DNA from: CBDFNC01 sp965249895
GTDB taxonomy: Bacteria > Pseudomonadota > Gammaproteobacteria > Enterobacterales > CBDFNC01
Direction of reading: 5' to 3'
Assembly (NCBI GenBank): GCA_965249895.1
Contig: CBDFNC010000004.1
Span: 434,001-498,000 of the forward strand
DNA: 64,000 bases
Under the pieces are notes generated by a model. The model was not told the origin of the DNA. It searched no databases and saw only the letters and a program-made list of their open reading frames with translations. The position numbers and the translations under genes are program-made. Position 1 is the stretch's first letter. Each line of letters opens with the position of its first letter. This document shows, one piece after another, positions 35,541 to 44,214 of the stretch.

Positions 35541-36587
35541 TTAAGCAAGGGTTAAATTAATTTCGGCCAAATTACCCGTATTAACACTTCTGTTTTCTGC
35601 CTCAATAATCCCCAGGGATATTGCAGCATGCTCTAGTGTTGCTTTTTCCGGTGGTCGATTGTTTCTAATGCAATCAATAAGGTATTTAATTTCGAATTCA
35701 TAACCCATACCATCACCGAACTTTTGCACCTTTGGATCTTTACCATCTTGATAGATGGTGACATGGCTTTCACCATCGAATGTATAGCTAACTGTTGCCT
35801 GTTCAAAATTAATTTGATACTTCATTTCAAACTGATAACCTTCAGCCATCGCCCAGCCCCCCTCTGCCGATATTTGCTTCGGCTTATCAGGATCGTTATA
35901 GATATATTGGGTAATTAAGTGGTCTACTTCCGTGGTATTCTTGCTGTAACCTCGACTGAACACCGCATCGGGAACGCCAAAGCAATAGTGAATAAAATCC
36001 GTGTCGTGTATATGCAGGTCTAATATGGCGCCACCGTTTAATTCACCGTTTTGGTAATACTCCCCTTTAGGGTGACTTATCAGCCGGCCAAAATTACCGG
36101 ACAATACCTTGCCGTATGTTTCTTCTAATACCGTCTCTTTAAGCCAACTCCAGCCAGGCCAAAATCTAATGCAATGCGCGGGCAGCGCATATCCTTTGGC
36201 GTTTTTGGCAGATTCTACAATTTCCAAAGCTTCTTGATATGTCCGGGCGATGGGTTTCTCTAAAAGCAAGTGTTTACCAGACGCCAACACGGCTTTAGCC
36301 AGGCCTACATGGGCAGACGTTTGCACGCACACATCAACCAAATCTATGCTTGGATCACGGATTAAATCGTAACCATCGTGATATTGGCGAACTGCAGACA
36401 AGTCCATTGGCGATTGTGTATCACCTTCAATATTGCCCTCCATTCTCGGCCTATTGTTAAACCGTTCAGGATCCATATCCGCAACCGCAACCACTTCGAC
36501 GTCAGGCATATCGCGATACACCTCAAGGTGGACATAACCCATAACACCAAGACCAATAACACCAACTTTAATTTTTTTCTGTTGCAT
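35541..36587 (-). CDS. Gfo/Idh/MocA-family NAD(P)-dependent oxidoreductase
   Basis: 348 residues from the chosen start. The frame also has an ATG at 36599, but GGAGG overlaps that codon and sits 5 nt before the ATG at 36587, which opens directly on MQQKKIKVGVIGLGVMG, so 36587 is taken. Rossmann motif GLGVMG about residues 13-18, EKPIA about 110-114 (the Lys is the family's catalytic Lys), then a C-terminal alpha/beta domain with GELNGGAILDLHIHDTDFI, where the HxxxD pattern is typical of substrate binding. The family oxidises or reduces sugars, inositols and related carbonyls. It is the last of three tailoring genes, 104 bp before NRPS-B. With the dehydrogenase it may act in successive redox steps on one hydroxylated building block. 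Substrate not inferable. Confidence 0.88.
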   Translation of the reverse strand: MQQKKIKVGVIGLGVMGYVHLEVYRDMPDVEVVAVADMDPERFNNRPRMEGNIEGDTQSPMDLSAVRQYHDGYDLIRDPSIDLVDVCVQTSAHVGLAKAVLASGKHLLLEKPIARTYQEALEIVESAKNAKGYALPAHCIRFWPGWSWLKETVLEETYGKVLSGNFGRLISHPKGEYYQNGELNGGAILDLHIHDTDFIHYCFGVPDAVFSRGYSKNTTEVDHLITQYIYNDPDKPKQISAEGGWAMAEGYQFEMKYQINFEQATVSYTFDGESHVTIYQDGKDPKVQKFGDGMGYEFEIKYLIDCIRNNRPPEKATLEHAAISLGIIEAENRSVNTGNLAEINLTLA

Positions 36588-36629
36588 AAAAACCTCCATA
36601 TTCTTAGAAAATTTATCCGTTACTAGGGC

Positions 36630-37301
36630 TTATGCACATTCGAAATCAGCCTGAGATTCTTTTACAGACTCCAGAACTGAAATATCTGCAGCAACAATAT
36701 CTTTGATATGTGTTTCAATAACGTCAATAGGCCAGTCCCACCAGGCAATAGCGATTAAACGATTGATGATGGTTTGTTCAAACCTCATCCTTATAATGCG
36801 TGCAGGGTTTCCAGCCACAACCGCATAGGGGGGAACATCCTTGGTAACCACAGCGCGGGCGCCAACAATGGCGCCAGTCCCAACAGTGACTCCTGGCATC
36901 ACAATGACTTCATGGCCAAACCAGACATCATCCCCTATCACTGTATCGCCTTCGTCGGGAATATTCGCTTTATAGCTGTCCGACCAATCTCCTGGGAAAG
37001 CGGAGAAAGGGTAAGTAGAAAAGCCATCCATCTGATGGTTGGCGCCGCTGGTAATAAATTGAGTTCCTTGCGCTATTTGTCCAAATTTCCCAATGATCAA
37101 CTTAGCTTTACTCGATTCGAGTAAGTACGGCGCCAACACCTTGCCAAAGTCCTTCGGGTATCTCTCGTCGTGATAGTAGGTATAATCGCCAACAATAAAC
37201 CCGGTTCGCTTCACCACATTTTTCAAAAAGTAGGTATGTGGCCAGGCTTTACCTTCGTTGGTAATTAGGGGATTAATCGCATTCACATCAGGTCTAGTCA
37301 T
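36630..37301 (-). CDS. Vat/CatB-type hexapeptide-repeat O-acetyltransferase
   Basis: 223 residues, left-handed beta-helix acyltransferase using acetyl-CoA. Strongly like the Vat streptogramin A acetyltransferases: KLIIGKFGQIAQGTQFI, then GANHQMDGFSTYPF with the general-base His89, then GDTVIGDDVWFG, IVMPGVTVGTGAIVGA, VVAGNPARIIRMRF and the tail IAWWDWPIDVI. Length is normal for the family, with about ten extra C-terminal residues ending in FECA. The start has GGAAA 7 nt upstream. The gene lies between two oxidoreductase genes (48 and 42 bp gaps). The family acts on hydroxyl groups of antibiotics, so it may acetylate a residue of the peptide or a precursor, or protect the producer. Which of these cannot be told from sequence. 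Confidence 0.88.
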   Translation of the reverse strand: MTRPDVNAINPLITNEGKAWPHTYFLKNVVKRTGFIVGDYTYYHDERYPKDFGKVLAPYLLESSKAKLIIGKFGQIAQGTQFITSGANHQMDGFSTYPFSAFPGDWSDSYKANIPDEGDTVIGDDVWFGHEVIVMPGVTVGTGAIVGARAVVTKDVPPYAVVAGNPARIIRMRFEQTIINRLIAIAWWDWPIDVIETHIKDIVAADISVLESVKESQADFECA

Positions 37302-37349
37302 TTGTCATTTCCATATTGTTTAGATTGATAGCAACTCGCAATTAGTCGC

Positions 37350-38405
37350 TCACGACCAATCGAAAACAATACCCATTGAATTTGATCTGTCATCGAGCAA
37401 GGATGCGTACACTTCGCTAGCGGATGAGGATTTAACCCTGTGACTAATAAGCGGCTTCATATCCAGCGCGCCTTCAGCGAGATAACTGAAGAATAACTCT
37501 GCATCTCGGCTAAGTGTCCAAGGGTTATCAGGGGTCGAAAATTCGGGGTGAGAAAAGTTGTGAACCCCCATAATCGTAAAACTTTCACGGTTGCATAAAT
37601 CATGAAAGTCAAATTCTGTTTTTGATAACGGGCTGCTGACAATAATCATCTTGCCTTGGGTTCTAAGCACATCAAATTGATCTGGGATCGCACCGCCGTC
37701 TCCCGAAACTTCAAAAACATAATCGACTTTACGACCATTATTATTCGCTAGCACCACGTCCTGAACGTTTCGCTGTGATGCATTCACGGGAATTACAGCG
37801 CGAAGATTATCGGGTAAATACTCCAGCCTTTTACCCGTGCGATTCACAGCGAAAATGGGCCTTGCGCCAGCAAGGTGACACAGCTGAACAATCAAATGAC
37901 CAAGAATGCCCATACCATAAACTGCGACACTATCGCCCCAACTAACACCACTGCGCCGCACTGCATTCATGGCAATCTGCCCTAACGTAAAAAAGACAGC
38001 TTCTTCATCTGGAATGCCCGACTCCTGCAATAATTCGACAGGAATAAATTCTAGCTTGTCTGCAGGGGAACAATGAAAAGCGCAGTGACCGCCCCAGGTT
38101 GCCACTTTTTTACCAATAAGGCTTTTATTCTGAGCGTTACCAACACCGATGATTGTGCCGATATTGTTATAACCTGGATATAATGGAAACTGAGCTAGCT
38201 GGTCCCAGGCTGATCCTTTTGGGTAGTTTCCTGACAGTAAAGATAACTCGGTTCCTATACTAACGAGCGAGCAATCCGACTTAATAAGCACTTCGTTATC
38301 TGATGGCGTGGGAATAGGTTTATCCACCATCTCCACATGGTTCGTTGCGGTAAACTGAACCATGCTATTTACGTCAACACTTCTTTCCATCATCGCTACT
38401 TTCAT
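37350..38405 (-). CDS. Medium-chain (zinc-type) dehydrogenase, BchC-like
   Basis: 351 residues, MDR superfamily oxidoreductase expected to interconvert an alcohol and a ketone with NAD(P). Seen: N-terminal GroES-like fold with DCSLVSIGTELS (Cys45 at the catalytic-zinc position), a PGYNNIG element where classical alcohol dehydrogenases have GHE, and the nucleotide-binding GMGILGH at 164-170. The second zinc ligand and the four-Cys structural-zinc loop are absent, as in BchC-type and related SxxxGTE enzymes, so metal use is uncertain. First gene of a tight same-strand set: 48 bp to the acetyltransferase. AAAGGA abuts the first ATG and is closer than usual; the ATG at codon 5 or 6 is an alternative start. 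Substrate unknown; a sugar, polyol or hydroxy acid feeding the peptide is plausible. Confidence 0.8.
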   Translation of the reverse strand: MKVAMMERSVDVNSMVQFTATNHVEMVDKPIPTPSDNEVLIKSDCSLVSIGTELSLLSGNYPKGSAWDQLAQFPLYPGYNNIGTIIGVGNAQNKSLIGKKVATWGGHCAFHCSPADKLEFIPVELLQESGIPDEEAVFFTLGQIAMNAVRRSGVSWGDSVAVYGMGILGHLIVQLCHLAGARPIFAVNRTGKRLEYLPDNLRAVIPVNASQRNVQDVVLANNNGRKVDYVFEVSGDGGAIPDQFDVLRTQGKMIIVSSPLSKTEFDFHDLCNRESFTIMGVHNFSHPEFSTPDNPWTLSRDAELFFSYLAEGALDMKPLISHRVKSSSASEVYASLLDDRSNSMGIVFDWS

Positions 38406-38469
38406 TCCTTTAAATTACGACATTACGGGTGTTTTTCTACAAATTAAGTGGGTGAGTATAAGTTTTCCA

Positions 38470-38498
38470 ATATTATGTATGTATTTTAATCATTGCAA
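38470..38498 (-). promoter_or_regulatory. Candidate sigma-70 promoter for the dehydrogenase-acetyltransferase-oxidoreductase-NRPS-B operon
   Basis: On the minus strand TTGCAA (38498-38493) and TAATAT (38475-38470) are separated by exactly 17 nt, each matching the consensus at 4 of 6 positions, 65 nt before the first start codon. The surrounding DNA is AT-rich, so chance matches are possible. Confidence 0.35.
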
Positions 38499-38639
38499 AT
38501 ATACTAATTCGCCTAGAACTGCATGGCCTGCCTAGATTGGTAGGTTGATTTAAGCCTTGGTGAACTTTTGCTTATGCACTTAACACCAACAATAGTGAAC
38601 CAAACAATTAACTTAATTATTTTCAATGTATTATTGAAT

Positions 38640-38663
38640 AATGTGATGTTTGAACATCACATT
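38640..38663. promoter_or_regulatory. Perfect palindrome, candidate operator upstream of the tailoring operon
   Basis: Arms AATGTGATGTT and AACATCACATT, 11 bp each with a 2-nt spacer, about 235 bp upstream of the dehydrogenase start and 140 bp upstream of the candidate promoter. The outer TGTGA and TCACA resemble CRP half-sites, but their spacing is 10 instead of the canonical 6, so CRP is unlikely. A regulator dimer site or a hairpin are the options. Confidence 0.4.
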
Positions 38664-38943
38664 TAAACAACCACACTTCAAACGTCTGTTTAGCTTTCCG
38701 TTAAATTACTGGCAAGAAAAAATCAAAAGCAATAATGACAACCACTATAAACTCAATAATTCGACCCCATCGACATTATGCTTCGAACATCTGTAGGTAC
38801 TTAAGAAATAAATAACATTTAAATCAGTATATTGCAATTACCAAAATTATAGAATCATAGGTGAAACAGGTATATTTAAACCAGTATTAAATATTACAAA
38901 TATCTATTTTCATTCAGATTAACGGTTGAAATCGTTTCTACGC

Positions 38944-39240
38944 ACTAATTTTTAACAGGTAAATCATTAAGTACTCTTTGGTCGGGTGCTATTTCAGCCG
39001 GAGGATATCTGGAGTTCATGGGTATGTCTGTTAAAAATCAACTCCTTTTTCATCGAGTCGATTTATATATAGCTCGGGGAAGATGCGACAGAACCGTTTT
39101 TAGTGCATCCAGACAATCTGGTTAAGGAGTTTATTAAAGCGTCCTTTATCCACTGAGATATGTTTGATTATTTCTGGTGATAGTCTAACAGGATAAGTAC
39201 GAAAAACTTCGGTTAAGCTGTAAGAAATTGTAAGTAAGTG
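38944..39240 (-). pseudogene. Decayed gene of unknown function upstream of the tailoring operon
   Basis: Protein-like sequence can be followed over about 98 codons through one stop (TAA at 39100-39102) and one single-base deletion in an A/T run near 39033-39037. It contains TEVFRTYPVRLSPEIIKHI, KGRFNKLLNQIVWMH, then KRFCRIFPELYINRLDEKG, then LTDIPMNSRYPPAEIAP, ending DLPVKN and a stop. No start is visible. I do not recognise the family. Lying on the same strand directly upstream of the dehydrogenase gene, it may be a lost member of the cluster. Confidence 0.4.
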
Positions 39241-39513
39241 TCAGTTGTTTATACTGATTTCCCATTTGGTTACCTTGGCGGATCGTGTGATAGCCTAAAG
39301 CCTATAAGAAACTGACTTTTTTATCTATACCAAAGTGTGTAGGTTATTCTTGGGATCTAAGTAGCACTTTCATAGCATTGTATAAATCCAACGTTCTTCT
39401 TTCAACTAGAAGAACCTTTATAAGTGCATGTTTAAAGAAAATAATTCCTATTGACTTTATTAAAACTTACACTGTAAAGTATTTAAAGCTCACTTCAAAT
39501 AAAGGATTAAATA

Positions 39514-39624
39514 ATGAAGGAATTTTGTATAGTACAGTTTTTAGGATTAGTTTTAACTTTGACTTCCACGGTTAGTAAGGCTGTTGATTTAGAGTGTAGT
39601 GGTAGCACATTCGTTAGTACTTAA
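39514..39624 (+). pseudogene. Truncated gene for an exported protein (signal peptide only)
   Basis: Good start: AAAGGA at 39501-39506, 7 nt before ATG. The 36 codons encode a typical signal peptide (MKEFC, hydrophobic FLGLVLTLTSTVSKA, then VDLECSGSTF) and then stop. A mature domain is missing; the sequence beyond changes character just before the IS4 remnant, so the gene was probably cut off by that rearrangement. Function unknown. A genuine very small secreted peptide with a single Cys is the less likely alternative. Confidence 0.4.
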
Positions 39625-39765
39625 CTAATGTGTTATTATCACCCTTGTGTCACTCTCCCTGTGGGTAAGTTGGCAGCCCAAGATTAAACAGCAAAGTTTG
39701 GAACCCATCAAATAACCTGTCTAAGGGTAACAATTGTTGCGGCCTTTGAAGGAGCAGATGCCTTT

Positions 39766-40533
39766 TTATAGGCAAAAAGGGTGAAGCGTAAGCCAGCAAG
39801 GTTCGCCGAACGTGCATCCATGCGCTTTACATCTCATCCCTGAGATGGGTTCGGCTCCCACCAAGCCCGATAGATCTGTTACCCAAGTTTGACCAGTCCC
39901 CAAAGTTTCACCATCCCTTTTCGGGTGCGCCCTGCTCGCATTTTTTGCCAAATAACTTAGCGTACTTGCTAGCGTTGCGCCGAGAGACCTACCACTCAGT
40001 AAGCTGGTGATGACATCACCGACCCAACTCACCCCACAACGTGCCACTTTCTGTGTCGATATCATGACCTCGTGTGCCACTCCTGCTGAGTAAGCTATAT
40101 ATCGTTTCATTAATAATGACAGCATGCTGGCCCAGACTAAGATTTTCACAATGTGAGGATCTTTCGTGTTTACCGTTTTCAGGCAACTGTGTGATTTTAG
40201 CTCCTTGAAAAATAACTTAACCTGCCAGCGGAGTCCTTATAGGTTAAGGATGTCGGCTATACTGAATTCATTTCGACTCAGATTAGTAATGAGGAATCCG
40301 ACTTTTTTGTCTTGCGATCCCAAAAATCGATCAGGCGGAATATGCCGGGTTTTCTCGCCCAGCGAACACTCAAATCGAACGAATTCCTGCCCTTCAGCGC
40401 CAGCTATTGATGGCCTATTAAATGTTAGAACATCCTCAAACCCTGCACCTTTAAGTATCAAACTCGCTTCTGACTCCATATCGTCAAACATTCTAAATTC
40501 ATTACCTCCATAATTTAAATTAATTACTGGCAT
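39766..40533 (-). pseudogene. IS4-family transposase remnant with nonsense and active-site changes
   Basis: One reading frame crosses a TAA at 40237-40239. Upstream it reads KKVGFLITNLSRNEFSIADI; downstream LRWQVKLFFKELKSH, then HIVKILVWASMLSLLMKRYI and SYLAKNASRAHPKRD. This is the C-terminal half of an IS4-type transposase. In the YREK signature the Tyr codon is now the stop and the catalytic Glu is Lys (WQVKL instead of WQVEL), so it is dead twice over. The N-terminal catalytic part is missing, and the first 50 or so residues after the ATG at 40533 (MPVINLNYGGNEFRMF) do not look like transposase and may be a different small gene fused to the tail. Confidence 0.7.
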
Positions 40534-40667
40534 AGGTAGCCGTATTCATCCAGGCGATCATCATCAAATTTCACCCAGTTCGTTCTATATGTAATGCATA
40601 CCCCATTAGCGTAAACGAAGCTTTTGAAATACTGCGAGTAGGTAACGGTGATGTGATGCTCACCTGA
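40524..40667 (-). pseudogene. C-terminal fragment of an unknown protein
   Basis: A frame of 47 codons (contains HHITVTYSQYFKSF, then ANGVCITYRTNWVKF, ending DEYGYLCQ) is open downstream of an in-frame TAG at 40668-40670 and has no start codon. Its stop overlaps the ATG at 40533 of the next minus-strand frame by a few bases (ATGCCAGTAA), the usual sign of two coupled genes. I do not recognise the family. The 5' part appears lost. Confidence 0.3.
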
Positions 40668-41340
40668 CTATATGCCTGCTCTACACCGCCCAACCAATAT
40701 ATGAAAACCCTCTTTTATACTTTTGATTTTAAATAATGTTTTTAAATCTTAGAATATATGCTACTGAAGGTCTTACCAAATTATGATTAACACTTAAATT
40801 TTCCACATTTACTTCAAGAGAATATTAATACACTTAATCTTTAAACAGCATAGGTATAAACCATTCCATATGGCCATAGGAATAACATTGAGAGCCAAAA
40901 AAAACATTATTAATTTTGTTAATGGTTAATTTATAAAATAATCGACATTCAACAAAAACACAATCATTCAATGACATAATAACTACAGTAGTCAAGTGTT
41001 ATTTTTGAAAAATATAAATGCACACAAGGGAAAGCACGAGGAATTTATTTAAGAAAGAAGTCTGTTTTGGGAGAGATTTCAATTTAGAACACTCGATGAA
41101 TATATAAAAAACAAACTTTTCTGAAAGAAAAACTTATGTAACAAAACATTGCGAAACATTACTTTTGCCTTTCAAATTGATACGAAAACCCTTATTGCGA
41201 CTAATGTCACTAAATGAAAATGATATTTGTTTTACTTTTCCCCCTGCTCACAAATCAGTCATTTCGAGGAATGGGCTTTAATCAAAACGTTAACGATGTT
41301 GACAATTTTATGTCATGGAACAATTCACAAGGACCCACGA
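40668..41340. other. AT-rich intergenic region upstream of chitobiase
   Basis: About 670 bases of low-GC DNA with no open frame of coding character. It must hold the chitobiase promoter, but no -35/-10 pair stood out clearly. Nothing else is seen. Confidence 0.5.
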
Positions 41341-43986
41341 ATGAAATCGAATAAGTGTTTGCTTGCGACTGCTGTCTTAGCAGCCTTGCTATCTTCTTCT
41401 GCCATAGCAGAAACGACTCAGCAGCAGTTAGATCAGTTTGCTAACGGCGTCAATCTACAGTTTTCTCTACAGGAAAATAATCCGGCGGATTGCCCTGATA
41501 CTGCCCCTTGGGGATTGTGTAACAACTATGATATTCGGCTGACAAATACAGCCGGAGCCCTCGAAGGCAATGACTGGTCTATTTTCTTCCACGATATTCG
41601 TCTTATTCTAGGTCATGTCAGTGAAGATTTTAACGTCACCCATATCAATGGCGACCTGTATAAAGTCACTCCAAAGCCTGGATTTGGAGGGTTCGCTTCG
41701 GGTGAAACCAAAGTTATCAACATTACTTCTCAGTATTGGAAAATTGTAGAAACTGATTTTATGCCTCGTGCGTATGTGGCTGCCGATGGCTTGCAACCGG
41801 CAATCATTGCAAACACCGATAGTGATACTCCAGACAGCTACCTTGTGCCTCTGACAGATCCGGAGAAACATCTTAAGCGTACTTCTGGCGACAATACCGT
41901 GATGGCGACACCTGATGTCTTGTTTGAAGCCAACGCCGATATTGCCGCATTAGCCGAAAGTAACCTGGCCGCCAAGATCTTACCGACCCCGTTAGATGTG
42001 CAGCGCGGCGACCAAACGGTAAGCATTAATGCGGCTGACTGGGTCATTATGGCCAAATGGAATACGCAAGGCGAAGCGATGATACTGCAAGAAAAATTAA
42101 GCGCAGTATTGCAAGGGGAAGTGTCGATACAAGAGTGGAACATTCCCACAGATGCTAAAGTGATTTCCGTAGAAGTTGGATCCGTTTCAGGTGCGGCTGA
42201 TGCTGCGGAAGGTTATGAATTGAATATCACGTCCGGTGGCATTACTGTCACGGGTAAAGACGTAGCCGGTGCCTTCTACGGTGTACAATCGCTGATCAAC
42301 CTGTTGCCGGCGGCGACCAGTCAATCCGCTGCCATCGAAGTGCCGGATTTGAAAGTGGCGGACGCACCGCGCTTCCCCCACCGTGGCATGCAGGTTGATA
42401 TCGGTCGCAACTTCACCGGGAAAGAGTTCTTGCTTAAACTGGTCAATCAAATGGGTAGCTATAAGCTTAATAAGCTACACCTCGCCCTCACCAACGATGA
42501 AGGTTTTCGCCTCGAAATTCCGGGTCTTCCAGAGCTGACCGACGTAGGCGCCCAGCGTTGTCACGATCTGACAGAGCAAACCTGTATACTGCCACAGCTG
42601 GGTTCAGGGCCGTTCAACAATAACGACGGTAGTGGCTACCTGACCACTGCCGATTACCTTGAAATCCTACAAGCAGCTAAAGCCCGCCATATTGAGGTCA
42701 TTCCTGAATTCAATATGCCAGGTCACGCCCGTGCAGCCATCATAGCAATGGAAGCCCGTTACAACCGCCTGACTGCAGAAGGAAAACCCGACGAAGCGGC
42801 ACAATATCTCCTGTCTGATCCACAGGACAAATCTAGCTACCTAAGTATTCAAAACTATACAGACAACGCAATAAACGCGTGTATGGGCTCGTCTTACACC
42901 TTCGTACGTAAGTTGGTTGCCGAGGTAACAGCCCTGCACTGGCAAGCTGGATTACCACTAAAAACCTGGCATATGGGTGCCGACGAAGTTGCTGAAGGAG
43001 CATGGACCCAATCACCAGAGTGTGAAAAATTGTTCAATGCCGAAGGCAGCACAGTTAAACGTCCGCATGATCTGGTTGAATACTTTGTCAAGAATGTCAG
43101 TGGTATCGTTCAGGACTACGGCATGAGCTTAGCTGGTTGGCAGGACGGGTTACGTCAGTTCAACGCCGACGACAGCCGTAGCTTTATTGACCCGAATGAG
43201 TTAGCGGGCGACACCCTAGCTAACTACTGGGAAATCCTGATGTGGGGTGGTCAAACCAATCACAACACGTTGGCTAACTTGGGTTATAAATTGGTTGACT
43301 CCACCCCCGAGTTCCTTTATTTCGACTTCCCATATGAAGCGGATCCTAAGGAGCGTGGCTACTACTGGGGGACTCGCTATACCAACACCCGTAAGCTGTT
43401 TGGTTATATGCCGGAGAACTACTCTGCCAACGCCGAGCTAATGATCGATCGTCAGGGTAACCCTATTACAGCCAATGATCCTGTTCCTTTAACGGCACCA
43501 GAAAACGTGGTCGGTATTCAGGCACAATCCTGGACTGAAACCATCATGAACGCCGAGCAACATGACTATATGACCTACCCTCGCCTGTTGCCTTTGGCTG
43601 AGCGTGCGTGGCACAAACCAGCATGGGAACCTGCTTACGTGGCAGGTCGTACATACAGTAACGTGCCGGGTTCAGAAACCAACTATGTTGATCGTCAGGC
43701 GCTGAAATCTGATTGGGAAGCGTTTGCCAACCTACTTGGCCAACGAGAGCTGGCTAAGCTTGATCTCGCCGGTGTAGACTATCGCCTGCCAAATCCAGGG
43801 GCGAAAGTGGAAGCAGGCAAGCTGCTAGCCAATACACCATTTCCTGGCCTGGGCATTCAGGTATCAACCAACCAAGGTCAGAGCTGGGATACCTATCAAG
43901 CTGACATGACAGTTGGCGGTGAGGTATGGTTACGCTCTGTGGATGCAACAGGTACCCGCTTCAGTCGAGTAAGCAAGATTAACTAA
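41341..43986 (+). CDS. Secreted chitobiase / beta-N-acetylhexosaminidase (GH20)
   Basis: Hydrolyses chitobiose and chito-oligosaccharides to N-acetylglucosamine, probably in the periplasm or outside the cell. 881 residues, close to Serratia chitobiase. A signal peptide (basic MKSNK, hydrophobic core, AIA cleavage before ETT) marks the start at 41341, supported by AAGGA 8 nt upstream; the frame is open further up to an ATG at 41227 but that would bury the signal. Order: CHB_HEX carbohydrate-binding domain about 30-190, GH20b domain about 215-345, TIM-barrel catalytic domain about 350-800 with HMGADE holding the catalytic pair D548-E549, and a C-terminal Ig-like CHB_HEX_C domain about 815-881. 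Single gene with its own terminator, opposite in strand to the NRPS genes. It looks like a core chitin-use gene rather than part of the peptide pathway. Confidence 0.95.
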   Translation: MKSNKCLLATAVLAALLSSSAIAETTQQQLDQFANGVNLQFSLQENNPADCPDTAPWGLCNNYDIRLTNTAGALEGNDWSIFFHDIRLILGHVSEDFNVTHINGDLYKVTPKPGFGGFASGETKVINITSQYWKIVETDFMPRAYVAADGLQPAIIANTDSDTPDSYLVPLTDPEKHLKRTSGDNTVMATPDVLFEANADIAALAESNLAAKILPTPLDVQRGDQTVSINAADWVIMAKWNTQGEAMILQEKLSAVLQGEVSIQEWNIPTDAKVISVEVGSVSGAADAAEGYELNITSGGITVTGKDVAGAFYGVQSLINLLPAATSQSAAIEVPDLKVADAPRFPHRGMQVDIGRNFTGKEFLLKLVNQMGSYKLNKLHLALTNDEGFRLEIPGLPELTDVGAQRCHDLTEQTCILPQLGSGPFNNNDGSGYLTTADYLEILQAAKARHIEVIPEFNMPGHARAAIIAMEARYNRLTAEGKPDEAAQYLLSDPQDKSSYLSIQNYTDNAINACMGSSYTFVRKLVAEVTALHWQAGLPLKTWHMGADEVAEGAWTQSPECEKLFNAEGSTVKRPHDLVEYFVKNVSGIVQDYGMSLAGWQDGLRQFNADDSRSFIDPNELAGDTLANYWEILMWGGQTNHNTLANLGYKLVDSTPEFLYFDFPYEADPKERGYYWGTRYTNTRKLFGYMPENYSANAELMIDRQGNPITANDPVPLTAPENVVGIQAQSWTETIMNAEQHDYMTYPRLLPLAERAWHKPAWEPAYVAGRTYSNVPGSETNYVDRQALKSDWEAFANLLGQRELAKLDLAGVDYRLPNPGAKVEAGKLLANTPFPGLGIQVSTNQGQSWDTYQADMTVGGEVWLRSVDATGTRFSRVSKIN

Positions 43987-44003
43987 CTGTAAACGTTTAG
44001 GTT

Positions 44004-44032
44004 AATAAGGGCGGGGATATCCCGCCCTTATT
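44004..44032 (+). terminator. Rho-independent terminator after the chitobiase gene
   Basis: Perfect 12-bp GC-rich stem AATAAGGGCGGG / CCCGCCCTTATT with a 5-nt GATAT loop, 17 nt after the stop codon and followed by a short T-rich tail. It could also act on the opposite strand, as the stem is flanked by A residues there. Confidence 0.85.
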
Positions 44033-44214
44033 TGTGGGTTCCCATGCAGCGGAATTAAATGAATACAAAATATCGAAATTTCAATCATTTTTTTGATCAG
44101 TATGACCAACACAAAATCCAATCATTTCTAACTAGATCTGAACGGAAACGTTATTCACTATAAAATTCAAACATGATACGGTAAAGTTGCAATGTCGGCG
44201 CTAACTTATGATCG

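Noticed and set aside
36588..36599. ATG at 36599 as start of the Gfo/Idh/MocA gene
   Set aside because: It overlaps the GGAGG that serves the ATG at 36587, and the four extra residues precede the normal family N-terminus.
38640..38663. CRP binding site
   Set aside because: The TGTGA and TCACA halves are 10 nt apart instead of 6.
39393..39415. Hairpin GTTCTTCT / AGAAGAAC as a terminator
   Set aside because: Short AT-rich stem with a 7-nt loop and no T-run; not distinguishable from chance in AT-rich DNA.
39378..39575. 65-codon plus-strand frame
   Set aside because: No ribosome site or protein character; the better-supported frame at 39514 overlaps it in another register.
41227..41340. Upstream ATG as chitobiase start
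   Set aside because: The extra 38 residues would precede a perfectly placed signal peptide, and the ribosome site is at 41341.
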